A DNA stretch of 64,000 bases from Streptomyces sp. BK208 (GTDB lineage: Bacteria; Actinomycetota; Actinomycetes; Streptomycetales; Streptomycetaceae), in assembly GCF_004364245.1 (NCBI RefSeq), contig NZ_SOAV01000007.1, positions 186,001 through 250,000 on the forward strand, given 5' to 3'. Both the position numbers and the translations under genes were made by a program. Positions within the stretch are counted from its first letter, which is position 1. Every line of letters begins with the position of its first letter. This document shows, one piece after another, positions 16,361-24,807 of the stretch. Under the pieces are notes generated by a model that saw only the letters and a list, made by a program, of their open reading frames with translations, searched no databases and had not been told where the DNA came from.

Positions 16361-17500
16361 ATGAGCGTCGGCACGAGCAGCGCACCGGGCGCACGGGGAG
16401 CGCCGCGCCCGCCCGCGCCCCGCACCCCCGCAGACGTCGCCGACCTCGGCGTCGACCCGGACCAGCTGCCCGACGGCCTGGTCGTCGCGGACCGGCGCGG
16501 GCGCGTCGTCTGCTTCAACGCGGCCGCCGCCCGCATCACCGCCACCCCCGCCGCCGAGGCCCTCGGACAGCCGCTGGAGAGCGCGCTGCCCCTGGAGGAC
16601 CTGGAGGGCCGCCGCTGGTGGCAGCTCACCGACCCCTACGGCGGCCTCGCCATCCGGGTCCGCCAGCCCGAGCGCAACCTGCTGCTCCCCGGCGGGCGGG
16701 AGGTCCTGGTCACCGCCCGCTACGTGCGCACCGAGCGCCTCGGCCCCGTCCACCGCGTCGTGGTCACCCTGCGCGACACGGAGGCCCGCCGCCGCACCGA
16801 GCGCAGTCACGCCGAGCTGATCGCCACCGTCGCCCACGAGCTGCGCTCCCCGCTCACCTCCGTGAAGGGCTTCACGGCGACCCTGCTGGCCAAGTGGGAG
16901 AGGTTCACCGACGACCAGAAGCGGCTGATGCTGGAGACCGTCGACGCCGACGCCGACCGCGTCACCCGGCTCATCGCCGAGCTGCTCGACATCTCCCGGA
17001 TCGACTCGGGCCGCCTCGAGGTGCGCCGCCAGCCCGTAGACATCGGGGCCGCCGTCGGCCGGCACATCCAGGCGTACGTCGCCGCCGGCCAGGAGGCCGA
17101 CCGGTTCCTGCTCCGCCTCGCCCATCCGCTGCCCGACCTGTGGGCCGACCCCGACAAGATCGACCAGGTGCTGAGCAACCTGCTGGAAAATGCCGTGCGG
17201 CACGGCGAGGGAACCGTCACCATTGACGTCACGCCCACGGCGTCCCCCCGCGAAGGGGAGGGCACCGGCACGTCGGTCACGGTGAGCGACGAGGGGGCGG
17301 GCATCCCGGAGGAATCCATGAACCGCGTCTTCACCCGCTTCTGGCGGGGCAGCAAGCGCGGTGGCACTGGCCTCGGGCTGTACATCGTCAAGGGCATCGT
17401 CGAGGCCCACGGCGGCACCATCACGGTCGGCCGCGCCCCCGGCGGCGGCGCCGAGTTCCGATTTACGTTGCCCGTGGCGGCACCGGCGTACCTCAGCTGA
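16361..17500 (+). CDS. PAS-domain sensor histidine kinase (orphan, soluble)
   Basis: 379 residues with no membrane helix. A PAS-like sensor occupies about residues 35-145 (LPDGLVVADRRGRVVCFN). The dimerisation domain has the phospho-acceptor His159 (VAHELRSPL). The HATPase_c domain has NLLENAVRHG (N box), DEGAGIP (G1) and GTGLGLYIVK (G2). No response regulator is encoded nearby, so the partner is elsewhere or the kinase joins a phosphorelay. The ATG at 16361 follows GAGAGGTGGGG. It sits directly upstream of pheST with its own short leader. Confidence 0.92.
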   Translation: MSVGTSSAPGARGAPRPPAPRTPADVADLGVDPDQLPDGLVVADRRGRVVCFNAAAARITATPAAEALGQPLESALPLEDLEGRRWWQLTDPYGGLAIRVRQPERNLLLPGGREVLVTARYVRTERLGPVHRVVVTLRDTEARRRTERSHAELIATVAHELRSPLTSVKGFTATLLAKWERFTDDQKRLMLETVDADADRVTRLIAELLDISRIDSGRLEVRRQPVDIGAAVGRHIQAYVAAGQEADRFLLRLAHPLPDLWADPDKIDQVLSNLLENAVRHGEGTVTIDVTPTASPREGEGTGTSVTVSDEGAGIPEESMNRVFTRFWRGSKRGGTGLGLYIVKGIVEAHGGTITVGRAPGGGAEFRFTLPVAAPAYLS

Positions 17501-17670
17501 CGAGCACCTGAGACGGCCGACGGACCCCACGGGCGTAATCAGCGTTCCACAGCCCCGTTAGACTCGGTCTTTGGCACCTTTGCGTCCAGATCCGCAGACG
17601 AAGCGTCCCCACGCTGTCTGAGGACCGTAGACGGGGCGTCCCAGCCAGCCAACCGGAAGCACGGGAAGAG

Positions 17671-18792
17671 ATGTCGGCACCGAATAAGTCGTACGACCCT
17701 GTCGAGGTCGAGGCGTTGAAACCGGAAGAGATCGAGCGCATGCGGGACGAGGCGCTCGCCGCCTTCGCCGCCGCGGACTCCCTCGACGCGCTCCAGGAGG
17801 CCAAGGTCGCCCACACCGGCGGCACCTCCCCGCTGGCGCTGGCCAACCGCGAGATCGGCGCCCTGCCCCCGCAGGCCAAGGCCGAGGCCGGCAAGCGCGT
17901 CGGCATGGCCCGCGGCGCCGTGAACAAGGCGCTGGCCGCCCGCCAGGAGGAGCTGGAGACCGAGCGCGACGCGCGCGTCCTGGTCGAGGAGGGCGTGGAC
18001 GTCACGCTGCCCTACGACCGCGTACCGGCCGGCGCCCGCCACCCGCTCACCACCCTCTCCGAGCGCATCGAGGACATCTTCGTCGCCATGGGCTACGAGG
18101 TGGCCGAGGGCCCCGAGGCCGAGGCCGAGTGGTTCAACTTCGACGCACTCAACATCGGCCCGGACCACCCGGCCCGCGGTGAGCACGACACCTTCTTCGT
18201 GCAGGGCCCCGAGGGCGGCTCCGAGTCCGGCGTCGTGCTGCGCACCCACACCTCGCCCGTGCAGATCCGCTCCGCGCTCGACCGCGAGCTGCCGGTGTAC
18301 GTGATCTGCCCCGGCCGCGTGTACCGCACCGACGAGCTGGACGCCACGCACACCCCCGTCTTCCACCAGGTCGAGCTGCTCGCCGTCGACGAGGGCCTGA
18401 CCATGGCGGACCTCAAGGGCACCCTGGACCACATGGTCCAGTCGCTGTTCGGCGCGGAGATGAAGACCCGGCTGCGGCCGAACTTCTTCCCCTTCACCGA
18501 GCCGTCCGCCGAGATGGACATGCTCTGCTACGTCTGCAAGGGCGCGTCCGTCGGCAACCCCGACCGGCCCTGCCGCACCTGCTCCAGCGAAGGCTGGATC
18601 GAGCTGGGCGGCTGCGGCATGGTCAACCCGCGGGTGCTCACCGCCTGCGGCATCGACCCGGAGAAGTACAGCGGCTTCGCCTTCGGGTTCGGTATCGAGC
18701 GGATGCTGATGTTCCGCCACAACGTCGAGGACATGCGAGACATGGTCGAGGGTGACGTCCGGTTCACCCGGCCGTTCGGGATGGAGATCTGA
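17671..18792 (+). CDS. pheS: Phenylalanyl-tRNA synthetase alpha subunit
   Basis: A 373-residue class II synthetase catalytic subunit. Visible are motif 2 (GRVYRTDELDATHTPVFHQ), FFPFTEPSAEMD, GWIELGGCGMVNP, and motif 3 (GFAFGFGIERMLM). It charges tRNA-Phe as an alpha2-beta2 tetramer with PheT. Its ATG follows CACGGGAAGAG; the 170-base leader contains TAGACT near 17559 as a possible -10 box. Its stop overlaps the pheT start by one base. Confidence 0.98.
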   Translation: MSAPNKSYDPVEVEALKPEEIERMRDEALAAFAAADSLDALQEAKVAHTGGTSPLALANREIGALPPQAKAEAGKRVGMARGAVNKALAARQEELETERDARVLVEEGVDVTLPYDRVPAGARHPLTTLSERIEDIFVAMGYEVAEGPEAEAEWFNFDALNIGPDHPARGEHDTFFVQGPEGGSESGVVLRTHTSPVQIRSALDRELPVYVICPGRVYRTDELDATHTPVFHQVELLAVDEGLTMADLKGTLDHMVQSLFGAEMKTRLRPNFFPFTEPSAEMDMLCYVCKGASVGNPDRPCRTCSSEGWIELGGCGMVNPRVLTACGIDPEKYSGFAFGFGIERMLMFRHNVEDMRDMVEGDVRFTRPFGMEI

Positions 18793-21305
18793 TGCGGGTC
18801 CCGCTTTCCTGGCTGCGGGAGTACGTCGACCTGCCGGCCACCGAGACCGGCCGCGACGTGCAGGCCAAGCTGATTTCGGCCGGCCTCGAGGTCGAGACCG
18901 TCGAGCACCTGGGCGCCGACCTCAAGGGCCCCCTCGTCGTCGGCCAGGTGCTGACCATCGAGGAGCTGGAGGGCTTCAAGAAGCCGATCCGCTTCTGCAC
19001 GGTGAACGTCGGGCAGGCCAACGGCACCGGCGAGCCCCAGGAGATCGTCTGCGGCGCCCGGAACTTCGCCGTGGGCGACAAGGTCGTCGTGGTCCTCCCC
19101 GGCGCCACCCTGCCCGGCGGCTTCTCGATCAGCGCCCGCAAGACCTACGGCAAGACGTCCCACGGCATGATCTGCTCCGGCGACGAGCTGGGCATGGGCG
19201 ACGACGGCACCCACGGCATCATCGTGCTGCCGCCGGAGACCGAGGTCGGCAAGGACGCGATCGAGCTGCTGGAACTGGTCGACGAGGTGCTGGACATCGC
19301 CGTCACCGCCAACCGCGGCGACTGCCTGTCCATCCGCGGCGTCGCCCGCGAGACCGCCATCGCCTACGGCCTGCCGCTGCGCGACCCGGCCCTGCTCGAC
19401 GTGCCCGCGCCGAACGCCTACGGCTACCCGGTGAAGATCGCCGACCCGTCGGGCTGCGACCGCTTCACCGCCCGCACGGTGACCGGCCTGAGCGCCGAGG
19501 CACGCTCCCCGATCTGGCTCCAGCGCCGGCTCCAGAAGGTCGGCATGCGGCCGATCTCGCTCGCCGTCGACGTCACCAACTACGTGATGATGGAGCTGGG
19601 CCAGCCGCTGCACGCCTACGACCGCTCCCTGGTCCAGGGCACCATCGGTGTGCGCCGGGCCCAGGAGGGCGAGAGCATCGTCACCCTCGACGGCACCGAG
19701 CGGAAGCTGCACGCCGAGGACCTGGTCATCACCGACGAGCGCGGCCCGATCGGCCTCGCCGGCGTCATGGGCGGCGCCAACACGGAGATCGCCGACCACG
19801 GCGACGCCGAGAAGGCCACGAGCGACGTGGTCATCGAGGCCGCCCACTTCGACCCGGTGGCCATCGCGCGCACCGCCCGCCGGCACAAGCTGTCCTCCGA
19901 GGCGTCCCGCCGCTTCGAGCGCGGCGTCGACCCGCAGGCCGCGGCCGCCGCCGCGCAGCGCACCGTCGACCTCCTCGTGCTGCTGGCCGGCGGCACCGCG
20001 GAGGCCGGCGTCACCGAGATCAGCGCCCCGCCCGTGCCGCACACGATCACCGTGGCGGCCGACCACCCCGACCGGGTCGCCGGTGTGGCGTACGGCCGCG
20101 AGACCGTCGTACGCCGCCTCCAGGAGGTGGGCTGCGACGTCTACGGCCAGGACGAGCTGATCGTCACCGTGCCGTCCTGGCGGCCCGACCTCACCGACCC
20201 GAACGACCTGGCCGAAGAGGTCATCCGGCTGGAGGGCTACGAGAACCTGCCCTCCACGCTGCCCCGGCCCCCGGCGGGCCGCGGCCTGACCGCCCGCCAG
20301 CGGCTGCACCGCCGGGTCGGGCGTGCGCTGGCCGGTGCCGGGTACGTCGAGGCGCTGAACTACCCCTTCGTCGGCGAGCAGGTCTTCGACCAGCTCGGAC
20401 TGGACGCCGACGACCCGGCCCGCCGTGTCGTCAAGCTGGTCAACCCGCTCAGCGACGAGGAGCCCGCCCTGCGGACCTCGCTGCTGCCGGGCCTGCTCGG
20501 CGCGCTGCGGCGCAACGACGGCCGGGGCATGCACGACCTGGCTCTGTTCGAGACCGGCCTGGTCTTCCACCCGCAGGACGAGCAGCGGGTCGCCGTGAAC
20601 CTGCCCGTCGACCGGCGTCCCAGCCAGGACGACCTCGCCGCGCTGGACGCCGCGCTGCCCGACCAGCCCCGGCACGTCGCCGCGGTGCTGACCGGGGCCC
20701 GTGAGCAGGCCGGCTGGTGGGGCAAGGGCCGTCCGGCCGACTGGGCCGACGCGGTCGAGTCCGCCCGTACCGTCGCCCGCGAGGCCGGCGCCGAACTGGG
20801 CGTCCGCAAGGGCCAGTACGGCCCCTGGCACCCGGGCCGCTGCGCCGAGCTGACGGTCACCGTCGACGGCGAGGAGCGGGTCGTCGGACACGCGGGCGAG
20901 CTGCACCCGCGGGTCCTGAAGGCGCTGGGTCTGCCCGCGCGCACCTGCGCGATGGAGCTGGACCTCGACGCCGTGGCACGGGTCGGCGACGACACCCCGC
21001 AGGCGCCGAGGATCTCCGGCTTCCCGGTGGCCACGCAGGACGTCGCCCTGGTCGTCGACGCGTTCGTCCCGGCGGCGGACGTCGAGGCGGCGCTGCGCGA
21101 GGGCGCGGGTGAACTGCTGGAGTCCATCCGGCTGTTCGACGTGTACGACAACGCGGAGCAGCTCGGTGAGGGGCGCAAGTCCCTCGCGTACGCGCTGCGC
21201 TTCCGTGCGGCGGACCGGACGCTGACGGTCGACGAGGCGTCGGCCGCCCGCGACGCGGCGGTCGCCCTCGCGGGCGAGCGGGTCGGAGCGGTGCTGCGCA
21301 GTTAG
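18792..21305 (+). CDS. pheT: Phenylalanyl-tRNA synthetase beta subunit
   Basis: An 837-residue partner of PheS: N-terminal MRVPLSWLREYVDLP, OB-fold tRNA-binding domain (about 45-155, VCGARNFAVGDKVVV), B3/B4 editing domain (about 215-370, with SSEASRRFERGVD), B5 domain, and the C-terminal anticodon-binding ferredoxin-like domain (SIRLFDVYDNAEQL). The ATG at 18792 shares its A with the pheS stop TGA, so translation is coupled. Confidence 0.98.
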   Translation: MRVPLSWLREYVDLPATETGRDVQAKLISAGLEVETVEHLGADLKGPLVVGQVLTIEELEGFKKPIRFCTVNVGQANGTGEPQEIVCGARNFAVGDKVVVVLPGATLPGGFSISARKTYGKTSHGMICSGDELGMGDDGTHGIIVLPPETEVGKDAIELLELVDEVLDIAVTANRGDCLSIRGVARETAIAYGLPLRDPALLDVPAPNAYGYPVKIADPSGCDRFTARTVTGLSAEARSPIWLQRRLQKVGMRPISLAVDVTNYVMMELGQPLHAYDRSLVQGTIGVRRAQEGESIVTLDGTERKLHAEDLVITDERGPIGLAGVMGGANTEIADHGDAEKATSDVVIEAAHFDPVAIARTARRHKLSSEASRRFERGVDPQAAAAAAQRTVDLLVLLAGGTAEAGVTEISAPPVPHTITVAADHPDRVAGVAYGRETVVRRLQEVGCDVYGQDELIVTVPSWRPDLTDPNDLAEEVIRLEGYENLPSTLPRPPAGRGLTARQRLHRRVGRALAGAGYVEALNYPFVGEQVFDQLGLDADDPARRVVKLVNPLSDEEPALRTSLLPGLLGALRRNDGRGMHDLALFETGLVFHPQDEQRVAVNLPVDRRPSQDDLAALDAALPDQPRHVAAVLTGAREQAGWWGKGRPADWADAVESARTVAREAGAELGVRKGQYGPWHPGRCAELTVTVDGEERVVGHAGELHPRVLKALGLPARTCAMELDLDAVARVGDDTPQAPRISGFPVATQDVALVVDAFVPAADVEAALREGAGELLESIRLFDVYDNAEQLGEGRKSLAYALRFRAADRTLTVDEASAARDAAVALAGERVGAVLRS

Positions 21306-21367
21306 GGGTTCGCCCGAGGGGCGTGGGGTTCCGCCGGTTCGGCGGCTGCGGGCGGTCGGTGGCCGGT

Positions 21368-21435
21368 CGCGCAGTTCCCCGCGCCCCTGAAAGAAGGCGC
21401 GCTGACGTCCCTCAAGGAGCGCGGGGAACTGCGCG
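21368..21435. repeat. Perfect 17-bp inverted repeat (Streptomyces GCGCAGTTCCCCGCGC element)
   Basis: CGCGCAGTTCCCCGCGC at 21368-21384 is the exact reverse complement of 21419-21435, with a 34-base loop. The motif recurs widely between Streptomyces genes. It may end pheT transcription or act as a dispersed repeat. It lies in the 434-base gap 21306-21739, which otherwise holds only a possible -10 box (TACGCT near 21707) before the next gene. Confidence 0.75.
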
Positions 21436-21739
21436 GGCAACCACGACGCACCCGCAGTCGAAGACGCACCGCAACCCTCTCCGTACCCGGCGGAGCCGGC
21501 GAGCCGTCCGCCCGGCCACGGAGTGTCGGGCAGGCAGCCGGGCGGACGGCGTGGATGCGGGCCGCCGCACTGTACGAGGGGGAGCCGGCGGCCCGGCCGG
21601 CCTCTTTCGAGGCCCTTCAGTCAACCGGCCCGGGACTCTCCGCGACAGCGCGCACACGCTGCGGGTGCGCGTACTCCGTTCGCACCCCGTGTGAGGACCG
21701 ACGCACTACGCTGTCGGCACCGATCCACCGGGGGGCACC

Positions 21740-23080
21740 ATGCAGCCCAACACCCTGCTCGACGCGATCCTCGACGAGGCCGGGATCTCGCACGCGGGAC
21801 TGGCCGCGCACGTCAACCAGGCGGGACGGACCCGCGGGCTCGCACTGAGGTACGAACACACCGCTGTCGCGCGGTGGTTGAAGGGGCAGCGGCCGCGCGG
21901 CCAGGTGCCCGACCTGATCTGCGAGGTCCTCGCCTCCCGGCTGCACCGCCCCGTCACCCTCGACGACGTCGGTCTCGGCGTGCCCGGCGAACCCGCCGCC
22001 GCGCACACCGGCTCGCTCTCCGGGTTCGTGGAGCGCGCGACCGCGCTGTGGCGCTCCGACCAGCAGCAGCGCCCGCACCTCCTGGGCGCCCCGGCCCTCA
22101 CCGGCACGCCCGCCGTGCTGCCGGTGTGGGAGTGGGAGAACCCGCCCGAGGACACGGACGTCTCCCGCGGCGGCCGGCACCGGGTCACCGCGGCCGACCT
22201 GGAGATGGTGCGCTGCGCCCGCACGCACTACGAGCAGATGTACCGCAAGGCCGGCGGCATCGCGACCCGCGCCCGCATCGTCGGCTTCCTCAACTCCGAG
22301 GCCGCGCCCCTGCTGCGTGGCAGCTACACCGACGCCACCGGGCGGCAGTTGCACCGTGCCACCGGGGGCCTGGTGGCGGTGGCCGGGATCTGCGCGTACG
22401 ACTCGGACGCGCACGGGCTCGCGCAGCGCTACTTCCACCAGGCGCTCCGGCTGGCCAAGGCCAGCGGCGACCGGGGACTCGGCGCCTACGTCATCGCGTT
22501 GCTGGTCAACCAGGCGCTGTTCACCAGGGAGTACCGGCAGGCCGTCGCGTTCGCCGAGGCCGCGCTGCGCGCCGCGGGCCGGCACATCACCCCGGCGCTC
22601 GCCTCCGACCTGTACGCGATGCAGGCGAAGGCGTACGCGCACCTCGGCGACGGCAGCAGCGCGCTGGCCTGCATCCGCCGGGCCGAGCAGGCCGCCGAGC
22701 GCATCCGGCGCGGGCACGAGCCCGACGAGACCGGCTACGTGCAGCCCGGACTGGTCAACGTCCAGGTGGCGGAGGCGCTGCTGAGCCTCGGTGACATCGC
22801 GGCGGCCGGGGAGCACGCGGCGGCGGCCGTCGACACCCCAGCGCACGACCGGGGGCGCGTGCACCGGCTCGCCATGCTCAGCACGATCGCACTGCGGCAG
22901 GGCGACGTGGACAAGGCGGTGGCGACGGCCGTACGGATGGCCGAGCAGGCCCGGGGGATGGAGTCCCAGCGGCTGCGCGACCGGCTGCGCGCGGTGCGCG
23001 AGCACCTGGTGGGCAGCGGTTGCGCGGGCACGGCCGAGGCCGCCGAACTCATCGACGGGGCACTGCGCGTACCGCTGTAG
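21740..23080 (+). CDS. HTH plus TPR-like regulator (NsdA-like)
   Basis: 446 residues. The N-terminus (LLDAILDEAGISHAGLAAHV, YEHTAVARWLKGQRPRG) is a helix-turn-helix of the kind found in Streptomyces sporulation-associated regulators. The rest (about 170-440) is all-helical with TPR-like pairs (YFHQALRLAKASGDRGLGAY and similar). It resembles NsdA, a repressor of sporulation and antibiotic production in S. coelicolor, but could equally be a paralogue with another role. The ATG at 21740 has a GGGGGG tract upstream. Confidence 0.72.
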   Translation: MQPNTLLDAILDEAGISHAGLAAHVNQAGRTRGLALRYEHTAVARWLKGQRPRGQVPDLICEVLASRLHRPVTLDDVGLGVPGEPAAAHTGSLSGFVERATALWRSDQQQRPHLLGAPALTGTPAVLPVWEWENPPEDTDVSRGGRHRVTAADLEMVRCARTHYEQMYRKAGGIATRARIVGFLNSEAAPLLRGSYTDATGRQLHRATGGLVAVAGICAYDSDAHGLAQRYFHQALRLAKASGDRGLGAYVIALLVNQALFTREYRQAVAFAEAALRAAGRHITPALASDLYAMQAKAYAHLGDGSSALACIRRAEQAAERIRRGHEPDETGYVQPGLVNVQVAEALLSLGDIAAAGEHAAAAVDTPAHDRGRVHRLAMLSTIALRQGDVDKAVATAVRMAEQARGMESQRLRDRLRAVREHLVGSGCAGTAEAAELIDGALRVPL

Positions 23081-23166
23081 GCGGCCCGCCCCGACGGTCC
23101 TGCGCCCACCCCTGCGCCCTGAGCGGCCCCCGTACGCCTGCTGCCGGGACGCCGCTGCTGCGATAT

Positions 23167-23192
23167 TGCCACCTACTCGAGGAAAGGTGGCA
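23167..23192 (+). promoter_or_regulatory. Perfect 8-bp inverted repeat covering the Nudix gene ribosome binding site
   Basis: TGCCACCT (23167-23174) and AGGTGGCA (23185-23192) flank ACTCGAGGAA. The 3' arm and loop contain AGGAAAGGTGG, the ribosome binding site of the GTG at 23198. Folded in RNA the stem would hide that site. Read as DNA it could be an operator, since a GATATT-like -10 box (about 23162) lies just upstream. Confidence 0.55.
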
Positions 23193-23197
23193 GAACC

Positions 23198-23758
23198 GTG
23201 CAATGGACGAAACAGAGCGAACAGAATGTGTACTCGAATCGCTGGTTCAGCGTGAACCTCGCCGACGTGGAGCTACCGGACGCCCGGCATCTCGACCACT
23301 TCCTGATACGGATGCGCCCCGTGGCCGTGGCCACCGTCGTGAACGAGGCGGCCGAGGTCCTGCTGCTGTGGCGGCACCGTTTCATCACCGACAGCTGGGG
23401 CTGGGAACTGGCGGCCGGGGTCGTCGAGGACGGCGAGGACGTCGCCGCGGCGGCGGCGCGGGAGCTGGAGGAGGAGACCGGCTGGCGGCCCGGCCCGCTG
23501 CACCACCTGATGAGCGCGGAGCCGTCCAACGGGCTCACCGACGCCCGGCACCACGTCTACTGGGCCGACGAGGGCACCTGGGTGGGGCACCCCGTGGACG
23601 ACTTCGAGTCGGAGCGGCGGGAATGGGTGCCCCTCAAGCTCGTTCCCGACCTGGTCGCCCGCGGGGAGGTCCCGGCCGCCACCATGGCGGCCGCGTTGCT
23701 CCTGCTGCACCACCTCAGGCTCGGGCAGGACACCCCGCCCGCCGGCCGGCGCGCGTGA
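23198..23758 (+). CDS. Nudix hydrolase
   Basis: 186 residues with the Nudix box GVVEDGEDVAAAAARELEEE followed by TGW (pattern Gx5Ex7REUxEExGU). Such enzymes hydrolyse nucleoside diphosphates linked to other groups, for example ADP-ribose. The form is close to the ADP-ribose pyrophosphatase type but the substrate is not fixed by sequence. The GTG at 23198 gives MQWTKQSEQNVYSNRWF. Its stop directly abuts the stop of the minus-strand dehydrogenase with no gap. Confidence 0.88.
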   Translation: MQWTKQSEQNVYSNRWFSVNLADVELPDARHLDHFLIRMRPVAVATVVNEAAEVLLLWRHRFITDSWGWELAAGVVEDGEDVAAAAARELEEETGWRPGPLHHLMSAEPSNGLTDARHHVYWADEGTWVGHPVDDFESERREWVPLKLVPDLVARGEVPAATMAAALLLLHHLRLGQDTPPAGRRA

Positions 23759-24631
23759 TCAGCCGTAGGCGTAGAAGCCCGAGCCGCTCTTGCGGCCGAG
23801 GCGGCCCGCGTCGACCATGCGCTGGAGCAGCGGGGGAGCGGCGTACAGCGGCTCCTTGTACTCCTCGTACATCGAGTACGCCACCGAGGCGACCGTGTCC
23901 AGGCCGATCAGGTCGGCCAGCTTCAGCGGGCCCATCGGGTGGGCGCAGCCCATCTCCATGCCGTTGTCGATGTCCTCGCGGCTGGCGATGCCCGATTCGA
24001 ACATCCGGATCGCGGAGAGCAGGTAGGGGATCAACAGCGCGTTGACCACGAACCCGGAGCGGTCCTGGGCCCGGATCGCGTGCTTGCCCAGCACCTTCTC
24101 GGTGAACAGCTGGGCCCGGCTGAGCGTGCCCTCGGAGGTGGTGAGCGCCGGGATCAGCTCGACGAGCTGCTGCACCGGGGCCGGGTTGAAGAAGTGGATG
24201 CCGATCACGTGGTCGGGCCGCGAGGTGGCGACCGCCAGCTTCACCAGCGGGATCGAGGAGGTGTTGGAGGCCAGGATCGCGTCCGGCCGGGTCACGACCT
24301 GATCGAGCACCTGGAAGATCTCGGTCTTGACCTGCTCGCTCTCGACGACGGCCTCGATCACCAGATCACGGTCGGCGAACTCGCCGAGGTCCGTGGTGAA
24401 GCTGAGGCGCGCCTGCGTCGCGTCCCGCTCCTCCTCGGTCGTCTTGCCGCGCTCGGCGGCCTTGGCCAGCGAGTTGTACAGCCGGGTACGGCCGATCTCC
24501 AGAGCCTCGCCGGTGGTCTCGGCGACCATCACCTCCAGGCCCGAGCGGGCGCACACCTCGGCGATGCCCGCCCCCATCTGGCCGCAGCCCACCACGCCGA
24601 CACGTGCGATATCTCCCGAGATGCCGGTCAC
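23759..24631 (-). CDS. 3-hydroxyacyl-CoA (3-hydroxybutyryl-CoA) dehydrogenase
   Basis: 290 residues. N-terminal Rossmann motif VGVVGCGQMGAGIAEVCA, acid AETT, NTSSIPL and catalytic IGIHFFNPAPVQQLVEL with His and Glu, then the C-terminal dimerisation domain (RSGFVVNALLIPYL, MGCAHPMGPLKLADLIGLD). It oxidises (S)-3-hydroxyacyl-CoA with NAD. The start is GTG 24631 with AAAGGGA upstream; a longer frame to 24673 lacks a ribosome binding site. The role could be butyrate/PHB metabolism or beta-oxidation. Confidence 0.93.
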   Translation of the reverse strand: MTGISGDIARVGVVGCGQMGAGIAEVCARSGLEVMVAETTGEALEIGRTRLYNSLAKAAERGKTTEEERDATQARLSFTTDLGEFADRDLVIEAVVESEQVKTEIFQVLDQVVTRPDAILASNTSSIPLVKLAVATSRPDHVIGIHFFNPAPVQQLVELIPALTTSEGTLSRAQLFTEKVLGKHAIRAQDRSGFVVNALLIPYLLSAIRMFESGIASREDIDNGMEMGCAHPMGPLKLADLIGLDTVASVAYSMYEEYKEPLYAAPPLLQRMVDAGRLGRKSGSGFYAYG

Positions 24632-24807
24632 ATCGTCCCTTTCGCTGACTCCACGGCTGGCAGCAGGCGGCACGGGGTCCCCGTCGCCTGCTCCGATCGA
24701 GCACGTTACCTCCGAATGGTCACGGATCCGTCCTCCGGGTCGGGCATGCTGAGGCCCCGTACACGATCCGTGACCACGCGGATCCGCAGCGTTCAGGAGG
24801 TCTGTCC

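Noticed and set aside
17501..17670. T-box or Phe leader peptide before pheS
   Set aside because: No T-box sequence and no run of Phe codons in a short frame was seen.
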